A stretch of DNA of 64,000 bases, from positions 1 through 64,000 of the forward strand of contig CAYPTH010000001.1 of the NCBI GenBank assembly GCA_964413635.1, written 5' to 3'. The stretch comes from CAYFQV01 sp964413635 (GTDB lineage Bacteria > Spirochaetota > Spirochaetia > DSM-27196 > PWMO01). The position numbers and the translations under genes were made by a program. Positions 24,751-31,529 of the stretch are shown here, piece after piece (position 1 is the stretch's first letter; each line of letters begins with the position of its first letter). The notes beneath the pieces are model-generated. The model made no database searches and was not told the origin of the DNA. It saw only the letters and a program-made list of their open reading frames with translations.

Positions 24751-26043
24751 TTACTGCGCCCGATCTATCAAGGCGTCGATCTCCGCCTGGGCCGCCTCGA
24801 GAGCCGGCTCGAGATCCTGCTCACCCGACATGATCAGCGCCAGGGCGCTGTTGATGGGCTGGAACCAGTCCGTACCGACGCGCCCGAACTGATATCCCCG
24901 GACGTGACCCATGTCGGCGCCCTGGAACACGACGCGGTTCGCCGTCGCCTCCGGGGTGTCCTGATCGAAGAAGGGATTGTCCGCCAGGGATGCCCGACTT
25001 GGGATGGCAAGGCCCTCCTCCAGTACGAACTGCTGCGCCTCCTCGCTGGTCAGCGCCTCGAGGACCTCGACGGCCGCCTCCCGGTGCTCCGTGTCGGCGT
25101 TGATGCCGTAGGCGACGGTGTAGAGGAAGTTGCCCCGCTGCCCGGACGGGCCAACCGGCATATATGTGGTGCCGAATTGGATGTTCGGAGCTTCATTCCG
25201 AAGGAATCCAAGGATCCATGCCCCCTCGATCGCAATGCCGACCTGCTCCGTGGCGAAGGCGCCGCCGGTCCAGCCCTGTCCGAGGTCGCTCGGCTGCACC
25301 GCTGCCCCTTCTTTGACGAGACCGGTGTACCACTCGACGGCTTCCTGGAAGCGCGGATCGAGGAGAGCGGTCCGGCCCTCATCATCGAAGGGCTCCCACC
25401 CGGTGGCGAAGGCGAAGGCGCCGAAGCGATCGTACGTCGGCGGGAAGCTGATGCCGTAGACATCGTCCCCAAACTCCGATACCTGACGCACCTTCTCCGT
25501 CAGACTCTCCCAGGTTTCGTTCTCCGTGGGATACTCGACACCGGCCTCATCGAAGAGGTCCATGTTGTAGTGGAGCGCAAGGGTGTTGAAGTCCTTGGCA
25601 ATGCCGTAGACCTGGCCGTCGAAGGTGTACGCCTCTACCAAACTGTCGATGAAGGGATCCGTATCGACGTAGTCGTCGAGAGGCAGCACCTTACCGGTCG
25701 CCACAATGCCGACGGCGGTCTCCACGGGAATGTAGAAGATGTCGGCTGCGGTGCCCGCGGAGAGGGCGTTGAAGAGAGCCGCGTTGTAGTCACCCTCGAG
25801 GGGCTCGTAGGTGACCTCGATGTTGCTGTCGGCAAGTCGATCCCGTACGACCTCGTCGAGCAGGCGCGCCACGATGGCCGGGTCCTGTCCGCCGTAGCCC
25901 ATAATGCGGATCTGGACGGGCTCCGCCTCCTCGGCAGCGCCGCCCTCCATCTCGCCGCCTTCCTGCTGGCCGCCGGCAAAGGCCGGACCGGCCGCAACAA
26001 GAACCAGTGCAAGCAGCGCCACGAGTCGTTTGATGACGTTCAT
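24751..26043 (-). CDS. Extracellular solute-binding protein, family 1 (sugar)
   Basis: The 430-residue periplasmic receptor has a signal peptide ending AAGPAFA-GGQQEGG, a Gly/Glu-rich mature start common in spirochaetal binding proteins, with no lipobox Cys. The body fits family 1 sugar-binding proteins: IRIMGYGGQDPAIVARLLDEVV, VYGIAKDFNTLALHYNMDLFDEAG, a C-lobe IAIEGAWILGFLRNEAP and the terminal helices with EEAQQFVLEEGLAIPSR. A strong AAAGGAGG precedes the ATG. It heads the transporter operon and captures the ligand for the two permeases downstream. Confidence 0.93.
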   Translation of the reverse strand: MNVIKRLVALLALVLVAAGPAFAGGQQEGGEMEGGAAEEAEPVQIRIMGYGGQDPAIVARLLDEVVRDRLADSNIEVTYEPLEGDYNAALFNALSAGTAADIFYIPVETAVGIVATGKVLPLDDYVDTDPFIDSLVEAYTFDGQVYGIAKDFNTLALHYNMDLFDEAGVEYPTENETWESLTEKVRQVSEFGDDVYGISFPPTYDRFGAFAFATGWEPFDDEGRTALLDPRFQEAVEWYTGLVKEGAAVQPSDLGQGWTGGAFATEQVGIAIEGAWILGFLRNEAPNIQFGTTYMPVGPSGQRGNFLYTVAYGINADTEHREAAVEVLEALTSEEAQQFVLEEGLAIPSRASLADNPFFDQDTPEATANRVVFQGADMGHVRGYQFGRVGTDWFQPINSALALIMSGEQDLEPALEAAQAEIDALIDRAQ

Positions 26044-26066
26044 ATCGTCCTCCTTTGTGGAAATTA

Positions 26067-26080
26067 TGTAACCGATTCCA
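26067..26080. promoter_or_regulatory. LacI-type half-degenerate operator before the binding-protein gene
   Basis: TGTAACCGATTCCA (26067-26080) resembles the better-preserved site in front of the LacI gene (reverse-strand TGTAACCGCTTACA). It also sits inside a wider inverted repeat, GTGGAA (26058-26063) with TTCCAC (26076-26081). It is 24 bases upstream of the binding-protein ATG, overlapping a CATAAT sequence on the minus strand that could be the -10. A TTGACA hexamer (26115-26120, minus) lies further upstream. Confidence 0.55.
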
Positions 26081-26116
26081 CAACTGGACTCAGAATGCCA
26101 CCACTTCGGCGTGTTG

Positions 26117-27142
26117 TCAACGCTTTTCGTCTAAGGCGCGGGCCGTGGTATTTCGCGCAACAAGGTGCACCGGGATCAGCTCGTGTCGTACCGGCTTGCC
26201 GGCCATGGCCTCCTTGACGAGTTCGACGGAGGTGCCGGCCAGCAGGGCGATGTCCTGTCGGACCGTGGTGATGTCCTCCCCGAATTCAGGCAGGTCGTCG
26301 AAGCCGACAAGGGATACCTGGGAGGGGACCCGCAGATCCAGGTCTTCCAGCGCCGCCAGAGCTCCGACGGCCATTTCATCCGAGGCCGCGAAGATCGCCG
26401 TTGCGGACCCTCCCTCGCGGTAGTAGCGCATGGTACGCCGGTATGCGTCGAGGGCGGTGAACCGTCCGTCGAGGACGTGGTCGGCGGGAAGCTCCACGTC
26501 CGCCTCATCGAGAGCGCGGCGGAACCCGGCCAACCGATCCGTAGCGGCCTGCCCGGGTAGGAAACCGCTGAGATGCAGAATGCGCCGGTGCCCCAGGCGT
26601 ACCAGGTGGCGCCCCGCCTGATAGCCGCCATCAATGTCGTCCGGGGCGATCCACCGCACCCCCTCCCGATGTCCGACCAGGACGAAGGGAATCCGCTGCT
26701 CCATCAGGTACGGCACCCGGGTGTCGTCGTCGTGAGCGCCGAAGAGCACCATGGCATCGGTGGTGTACCTCGGCAGCCCGTTGGCATCCGTCGGGATCTC
26801 TTCGAAGCGAAAGCCCTGCTCCTGCGTGGCCTCGGCGAGGTGCTCGAGGAAAAGCATGAAGAAGGGAATGAGTCGGCGGCTTCCGGCGCCGACGCTGAGC
26901 CCGATTATGGGTCCGGAGCCGCGGGAGAGCTCCCGGGCGACCAGGTCGGGCTCGTAGTTGAGCTCCTGCATGACCGACAGGACACGCTGCCGGGTGGTGG
27001 GCTTGACTGCACTGTGCCGGTTCAGGACTCGGCTCACGGTACCGGTCGAGACGCCGGCGTGCTGCGCCACATCCTTGATCGTCGTCCGCCTGACGGCGGG
27101 ATTCGTGCGCTTTTCCTCGTCTCCGGGTCTCTGTTCAGCCAT
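26117..27142 (-). CDS. LacI-family transcriptional regulator of the sugar locus
   Basis: The 341-residue repressor has an N-terminal helix-turn-helix TTIKDVAQHAGVSTGTVSRVLN and hinge helix (PDLVARELSRG), followed by a periplasmic-binding-protein-like effector domain (GPIIGLSVGAG, RIPFVLVGHRE, DDIDGGYQAGRHLVRLGHRRILHLSG, AIFAASDEMAVGALAALEDLDLRVP, LVGFDD). A GTG six codons upstream is an alternative start. It is followed by the transporter genes. Operator-like sequences are found over its own promoter and over the binding-protein promoter, so it probably represses both until a sugar binds. Confidence 0.93.
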   Translation of the reverse strand: MAEQRPGDEEKRTNPAVRRTTIKDVAQHAGVSTGTVSRVLNRHSAVKPTTRQRVLSVMQELNYEPDLVARELSRGSGPIIGLSVGAGSRRLIPFFMLFLEHLAEATQEQGFRFEEIPTDANGLPRYTTDAMVLFGAHDDDTRVPYLMEQRIPFVLVGHREGVRWIAPDDIDGGYQAGRHLVRLGHRRILHLSGFLPGQAATDRLAGFRRALDEADVELPADHVLDGRFTALDAYRRTMRYYREGGSATAIFAASDEMAVGALAALEDLDLRVPSQVSLVGFDDLPEFGEDITTVRQDIALLAGTSVELVKEAMAGKPVRHELIPVHLVARNTTARALDEKR

Positions 27143-27178
27143 TGATGGTTTCTCGTGCACCCGTTGAACCTTCGCGGG

Positions 27179-27219
27179 TGTAAGCGGTTACATCATATCG
27201 CATTTGACACGCTGCGCAA
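27179..27219 (-). promoter_or_regulatory. Promoter and LacI operator of the regulator gene
   Basis: On the minus strand TTGCGC (27214-27219) and TATGAT (27192-27197) are 16 bases apart. The near-palindrome TGTAAGCGGTTACA (27179-27192; reverse complement TGTAACCGCTTACA) begins on the last base of the -10 and covers the start-site region, the classic arrangement for autorepression by a LacI-family protein. Central bases are the only mismatch in the dyad. Confidence 0.75.
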
Positions 27220-27222
27220 ATA

Positions 27223-28497
27223 TCACTCAGGAGCTGCGTCAGGACGCCCGGTCGGAACGGTGTCGGGAGGACTCACTGCGGAGGCACCGAGATAGTTCCG
27301 GAACCGCTCAATGGCGTGGTAGACTCCATCTATTACCGCTGTCGAGACGGCAGGTGCGGAATCGGACGATTCACCCTCCCACCAGACCCGGTGGATCCTC
27401 CACACGCCCGCGTCGAGACGAGAATCCACTCGTCCGACAAACCGGTCGCCGCACATGATGGGCAGAACGTAGTAGCCGTAGCGCCGGTCGGCGGCGGGCT
27501 TGTAGACCTCCCAGACGTAGTCGAAGTCGTATAGGTATCGAACGGCCTCGCGGTCCCAGAGCAACGCGTCCAGCGGCGCGAGGAAGCGTACAATGGGGGC
27601 CGCTTCAACGCCGGCAGTTCCGGCGCCGACACCCGAGATGCGCGCGGCGTCGCCCTCACGCGCGCCGTCTCGGTCGTGTCCAGCGATCTGCTCTCGGGTC
27701 GCATGAAAGCGGCGGCCGTCGACATCGATCTCGATCAGGCGCCCCTCTTCGACCAGCTCCGCAATGAGCTCACGCCGCTGTCCCGAGGTAATCTTCATGC
27801 TCCACAGGTCGCCGGGCGCGTTGGGGCGGAGTAGACCGACGGACTGGTGGCGACGCAGAACGAGCCACTTGAGGTTCTCTCGCATGGGAGGATCCGGCGC
27901 CTTCAAGAGCGGCTCGGGAATGACGCGCTCCGGGAGCGCGTAGACGTGTCGTCCCTTCAACCGGTGACTGGTGACAATGCGGCCTGTGAACCAGAGCGCC
28001 TTCAGGACGTGGTTTACCAAGCGCGGACCGTACCAGGAACCCTTGCGCGCGGCCCGGTCCTCCGCACCGGGAAGCGTCAAGTCCGCAAGGTCGTCGCCGG
28101 TAACCGCACCGCGCTCGGCCACGGCGGCATTGACGATCTCTGCCGCTTCACCGTACTGCTTGAAGACGCGCTTCTCCCACGTTGCCCGGTGCCACCGGTG
28201 GTAGACCCGGCGCCACGGCCAATCCCCGACGGGGCCCACGCCCGCCTGCTTGCCCCGGGCGTCGTAGTGGCGGGGGGAGCTGGCATCCCCCGCCCCGCCG
28301 TACACCCACGCCTCCCAGTCGTCCACACGGTACCCCGGGACGCGAGCCTGGAAGACCAGATCGATGTTCCTGCCCACCGGTTTGAGGGGATCGTATTGCA
28401 CGCTGCCGAGGCGTTGGAAGCACTCCGGTATGGAGCGTGGTGTGAAGTGCACCGACGCCAGGAAGGCGCGTGCCCGGGCGGTGGACCAGCTGAGCAT
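27223..28497 (-). CDS. YcaQ-like winged-helix DNA glycosylase (HTH_42 family)
   Basis: The 424-residue product belongs to the HTH_42 superfamily of AlkZ and YcaQ, glycosylases that unhook interstrand DNA crosslinks. The N-terminal motif reads SVQYDPLKPVGRN with Gln34 and Asp36: the Q-x-D signature of YcaQ-like rather than the Q-x-Q of AlkZ enzymes. Other landmarks include RVYHRWHRATWEKRVF, LVNHVLKALWFTGRIVT, FLAPLDALLWDREAVRYLYDFDYVWEVYKPAADRRYGYYVLPIM and FVGRVDSRLDAG. The frame is open further upstream, but the extra 85 residues resemble no family member, so the ATG at 28497 is used. It is divergent from the M14-like gene. Confidence 0.88.
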   Translation of the reverse strand: MLSWSTARARAFLASVHFTPRSIPECFQRLGSVQYDPLKPVGRNIDLVFQARVPGYRVDDWEAWVYGGAGDASSPRHYDARGKQAGVGPVGDWPWRRVYHRWHRATWEKRVFKQYGEAAEIVNAAVAERGAVTGDDLADLTLPGAEDRAARKGSWYGPRLVNHVLKALWFTGRIVTSHRLKGRHVYALPERVIPEPLLKAPDPPMRENLKWLVLRRHQSVGLLRPNAPGDLWSMKITSGQRRELIAELVEEGRLIEIDVDGRRFHATREQIAGHDRDGAREGDAARISGVGAGTAGVEAAPIVRFLAPLDALLWDREAVRYLYDFDYVWEVYKPAADRRYGYYVLPIMCGDRFVGRVDSRLDAGVWRIHRVWWEGESSDSAPAVSTAVIDGVYHAIERFRNYLGASAVSPPDTVPTGRPDAAPE

Positions 28498-28610
28498 GCG
28501 GGACGGTACCGGTACGCTGCCGGATGCGTCAAGGGAGCCAATGCGTCCCGGCCCGCTCCGGCCGCCCGCCGACGCTCGCCCACCGCGGAACAAGATTGTA
28601 TCTTCGACGA

Positions 28611-29525
28611 ATGATACGCCTTGTTCGATTTGCCGGAAGAGCTGTCGGCCCCGCAGGCACCCCCGCGACGGCGGTCGCACCAGCCCCCTCGCCGTGGATT
28701 CGCCGCGTAGGAGTCGGCCTGCTCGCTCTGTTGCTGGGTCTCGCCGCCACAACCGCCACCGCCGCCACCGCCGAAACGATCGGAGAGTCCGTCGAAGGGC
28801 GACCGATCACCGTGGAACGGGTCGGCAGCGGCCCCGTTGATGTCCTGGTGGTCGGCGGCATCCACGGCGGCTACGAGCACAACTCCATCGTGCTGGCGCG
28901 CGAGCTTCTCGCGCACTACCGGGAGGCGCCGGAACGCCTGCCGGAGCGCTTCACCCTCCACGTGATTGACAACATGAATCCCGACGGGCTCCACCGCGTC
29001 ACCGGAGGAGCTCCAATCGATCAGTTCGACTTTCGCAGCGCAAACGCCGTCCCCGGCCGCTTCAACGCCAACTGGGTGGATCTGAACCGCAACTGGGACG
29101 GTGACTGGCAACCGACGAGCTACTGGGGGAACCGGGAGGTCGACGCCGGAAGCGCTCCCTTCAGCGAGCCCGAAACCCGGGCCGTCCGCGACTACTTCCA
29201 AGGGATTGAGCCCGCAGTAAGCGTCTTCTTCCAGAGCGCAGCCGCGGGACTGTGGTACAGCGGTGCCGAGGAGGAATGGGAGCCCGCCCGCCGCCTCGCC
29301 GAGGCGTATCACCGTGGCAGCGGCTACCGCTTGCCCGAACGCCGCGACGACGACGAAGAGGTGGACGGCCCCGTCGACTACGAGATCACCGGCTCGGCGG
29401 ATGACTACTTCCACGAGATCGGCCACCCCAACATCACCGTCGAGCTTACCAACCACTGGGACATCGAGTGGGAGCGCAACCTGGCCGGATTCGAGGCGCT
29501 CCTTGCAGAGCTCTCGGCGGAATAG
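28611..29525 (+). CDS. Secreted M14-fold carboxypeptidase-like protein lacking one zinc ligand
   Basis: The 304-residue protein has an N-terminal hydrophobic segment (GLLALLLGLAATTATAATA), so it is exported. The M14 landmarks are GGIHGGYEHN (His85 and Glu89, first two zinc ligands), MNPDGL, VDLNRNW (substrate carboxylate Arg160) and the catalytic Glu278 in ITVELTNHW. The segment that should supply the third ligand, usually WHS or LHS, reads FFQSA with Gln208. So zinc binding may be weakened or lost. The ATG at 28611 is preferred because upstream codons overlap the divergent glycosylase region. Natural substrates of this subgroup are likely peptidoglycan or other peptides. Confidence 0.82.
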   Translation: MIRLVRFAGRAVGPAGTPATAVAPAPSPWIRRVGVGLLALLLGLAATTATAATAETIGESVEGRPITVERVGSGPVDVLVVGGIHGGYEHNSIVLARELLAHYREAPERLPERFTLHVIDNMNPDGLHRVTGGAPIDQFDFRSANAVPGRFNANWVDLNRNWDGDWQPTSYWGNREVDAGSAPFSEPETRAVRDYFQGIEPAVSVFFQSAAAGLWYSGAEEEWEPARRLAEAYHRGSGYRLPERRDDDEEVDGPVDYEITGSADDYFHEIGHPNITVELTNHWDIEWERNLAGFEALLAELSAE

Positions 29526-29605
29526 GCCCGCCGCCATGCGCCGCCGCTCGGTGCGGCCCCGCGCCGTCGGTAGCCGCGCGGCGGCGTTGCCCGCGGATGC
29601 GCACG

Positions 29606-29812
29606 CTACTCCAGCACCGCCTTCACCCGCCCCACCTCGCCCGTTTCCAGGCGAACCTTTATGCCGTGCGGATGGGTCGGGGAGTTGGTCAGAATGTCCC
29701 TGACGACACCCTCGGTCGTTTCACCGCTTCGCTGACGTTGCTTCTGCACGATCTGCACTCGCGCACCGGGACGAATGCTGCTGCGCCTCGTCCCTTCCTC
29801 GTGATTACTCAT
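29606..29812 (-). CDS. YwbE-family small protein (DUF2196)
   Basis: The 68-residue product matches the YwbE family almost end to end: IRPGARVQIVQKQRQRSGETTEGVVRDILTNSPTHPHGIKVRLETGEVGRV. The invariant block ILTNSPTHPHGIKV is intact. The family is a small beta-barrel of unknown biochemical role found across bacteria. Gene order gives no strong clue: it is divergent from an HNH-type gene and convergent with the M14-like gene. Confidence 0.9.
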   Translation of the reverse strand: MSNHEEGTRRSSIRPGARVQIVQKQRQRSGETTEGVVRDILTNSPTHPHGIKVRLETGEVGRVKAVLE

Positions 29813-29858
29813 GACGCCAGGGTAGCGAGAAAACGTCCTTCGTGACTATCTTCAGCCC

Positions 29859-30170
29859 ATGAGTCGCGCCAATGGGAACGGTGGCAGTGATCAAGCGACA
29901 AGATGCGAGCTCTGCGGACGGGAGGCGAGCTTGAGCTTCCACCACCTGATTCCGCGGAAGAACCACCGCAAGCGCCGTTTCAAGAGACAGTACGATACGC
30001 GGGAGCTCAAGAGCCGCGGACTGTGGCTGTGCCGGCTCTGTCACCGACAGATCCACCGCTTCTACTCGGAGGACGAGCTCGGTACACGCCTGAACACCCG
30101 GGAAGCCCTCCTCGCCGAGCCGCAGATTCTGCGCTTTCTCGAGTGGGCGCGCAAACAGAGGAGTCGCTAA
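29859..30170 (+). CDS. HNH-type nuclease-like small protein
   Basis: The 103-residue protein has a compact zinc-binding HNH module: Cys16-x2-Cys19, then HHLIPRKNH (His28 and His29) and the closing CRLCHRQIH (Cys58, Cys61, His62). This matches stand-alone HNH proteins annotated in many genomes, which may be structure-specific or nonspecific nucleases; no restriction partner is adjacent. Its ATG follows a weak ribosome site, and its stop is two bases before the GTG of the methyltransferase gene, so they form a pair. Confidence 0.85.
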   Translation: MSRANGNGGSDQATRCELCGREASLSFHHLIPRKNHRKRRFKRQYDTRELKSRGLWLCRLCHRQIHRFYSEDELGTRLNTREALLAEPQILRFLEWARKQRSR

Positions 30171-30172
30171 GC

Positions 30173-30802
30173 GTGCTCGAAGGCTACTGGGAATCGAGCT
30201 ACCGCTCCGGCCGCGTCCCCTGGGATCCCGGTCCCTACGACCGGCACCTCCCGGATGTTCTCCACTCGCACTCACCGCCACCCGGTCCCGCCCTCGACAT
30301 TGGCTGCGGCGAGGGAAAGAGCGCCATTTGGCTGGCGCGCCGCGGTTGGGACGTGCTCGGGATCGATGTCGCACCAACCGCCATTCACCGGGCACGCTCC
30401 CTCCGCGCCGAGGGGGAACGGCGCACCGGCACCCCGCTCCCCGGCCAATGCCGGCTGGAGGTGGCTCGCTTCCCGGACGACCTGCCCCGGCTTGCGCCGG
30501 GGGTCGGCGGCTTTGCCTTCATCATGGAGCGCGGCCTCCTCCACCACATGCGCTCCCGCCGCGATCATGAGCCCTTCCTGCGCGCCATTTCCGAGTGGCT
30601 CGCCCCGTCCGGGCTCTTCTACGCGCTTCTGGCCAAGAGCGAGGGGGCGCACCGCTTCGGCGGGCCACCCACCTGGGGCCACGACGAGGTCGAACGAGCC
30701 CTCTCAGCGCACATGGAAATCGTGGAGCTCCGGGGGAGTGTGTTCACCCCCGGCGAGGCGGGATCCATTCCGGCATGGGTAGTGGTGGCCAAGGGGAAGT
30801 GA
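30173..30802 (+). CDS. SAM-dependent class I methyltransferase
   Basis: The 209-residue product has a Rossmann-fold methyltransferase core: motif I ALDIGCGEGKSAIWLARRGWDVLGIDVAP, with the acidic residue Asp after the second strand, and FAFIMERGLLHHM at the motif IV position. The profile resembles thiopurine/tellurite-resistance (TehB-like) small-molecule methyltransferases (YWESSYRSGRVPWDPGPYDRHL at the N-terminus). The start is a GTG directly behind the HNH gene, with GAGGAG upstream; longer in-frame starts lie inside that gene. Substrate unknown. Confidence 0.88.
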   Translation: MLEGYWESSYRSGRVPWDPGPYDRHLPDVLHSHSPPPGPALDIGCGEGKSAIWLARRGWDVLGIDVAPTAIHRARSLRAEGERRTGTPLPGQCRLEVARFPDDLPRLAPGVGGFAFIMERGLLHHMRSRRDHEPFLRAISEWLAPSGLFYALLAKSEGAHRFGGPPTWGHDEVERALSAHMEIVELRGSVFTPGEAGSIPAWVVVAKGK

Positions 30803-30809
30803 GCCGCGT

Positions 30810-31280
30810 TTAGGACGGGACGCCGAAGCGGTGCCCAAACTCGGTGGGCGAGAGTGTGTCGATACCGGAAAACACTGCGAAGTCGTCAGGGTTCTCGGTA
30901 AGAAGCAATGCCACGTTATGGGTCGCCATGGTAGCCACAATGTTCGCGTCGTGAACACGCTTCCCGCTGACGTCCACGGACCCAAGCAATCGTAAGAGCT
31001 CGTCGGCCACCGTTTCAGATTCTTCAAGAAAGACGGCGCGCCGCCGGAACGTGTTAACGTTGTGGACTGCGTCGGAAAGCCCCAACCCGAGACCGTTTGC
31101 CGAGAGCGGCCTCGTCGACGCGACAAGGTACTCTCGCAGGACTTGGCCGCTTATCGCCAGGTGCACGCCGGCGGTGAGAGCCTGAGGAAACACCGATTGG
31201 GCGGCCGTATGACTCGGGCGACCTCTGTCCGTGGCGGACAAGAGGATATTCGTGTCCAGGAAGACGAGCTCACCGCTCAT
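30810..31280 (-). CDS. PIN-domain toxin, VapC/FitB type
   Basis: The 156-residue predicted Mg-dependent ribonuclease has the four acidic positions of the PIN active site: Asp9 (VFLDTNILL), Glu50 (QVLREYLV), Asp111 (VHDANIVATM) and Asp132/133 (TENPDDFAVF). The ATG at 31280 overlaps the last 11 bases of the antitoxin gene, the normal coupling of such modules; the frame is open for 15 more codons but those lie inside the antitoxin. It would be neutralised by the ribbon-helix-helix protein encoded upstream. Confidence 0.9.
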   Translation of the reverse strand: MSGELVFLDTNILLSATDRGRPSHTAAQSVFPQALTAGVHLAISGQVLREYLVASTRPLSANGLGLGLSDAVHNVNTFRRRAVFLEESETVADELLRLLGSVDVSGKRVHDANIVATMATHNVALLLTENPDDFAVFSGIDTLSPTEFGHRFGVPS

Positions 31281-31497
31281 CGGCGTAAAGGTCGTCTCGG
31301 TCGAAACGCCCCGTGGATCCCGCATCGACGGTTACCACGTCGAGAGGGTCCTCAGGCTCAAGCTCGGGGGCGCGTTTTGACGCATCCTCGAGAATGGCCT
31401 TCAGCTCGCCCTGCATTGATCGATGGTGGAGTTTCGCGAGACGTTGCAGACGCCGAAGGACCTCGGGATCCACATCCCGAATATGTATCGATTTCAT
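31270..31497 (-). CDS. FitA-like ribbon-helix-helix antitoxin
   Basis: The 75-residue protein begins MKSIHIRDVDPEVLRRLQRLAKLHHRSMQGELKAILEDA, a beta strand followed by two helices as in the FitA/Arc ribbon-helix-helix fold, with an acidic C-terminal tail (DPLDVVTVDAGSTGRFDRDDLYADER) suited to blocking the PIN toxin. It precedes and overlaps the toxin gene. Such antitoxins also bind their own promoter as a complex with toxin. It is convergent with the methyltransferase and lies between housekeeping genes, consistent with horizontal acquisition, though its base use is not obviously different. Confidence 0.88.
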   Translation of the reverse strand: MKSIHIRDVDPEVLRRLQRLAKLHHRSMQGELKAILEDASKRAPELEPEDPLDVVTVDAGSTGRFDRDDLYADER

Positions 31498-31529
31498 AGT
31501 GATAGCATAATGATAGCACAGGAAACCGG

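Noticed and set aside
29526..29605. GC-rich dyads after the M14-like gene as a terminator
   Set aside because: Only broken GC pairing and no T-run on either strand; not distinguishable from background at this base composition.
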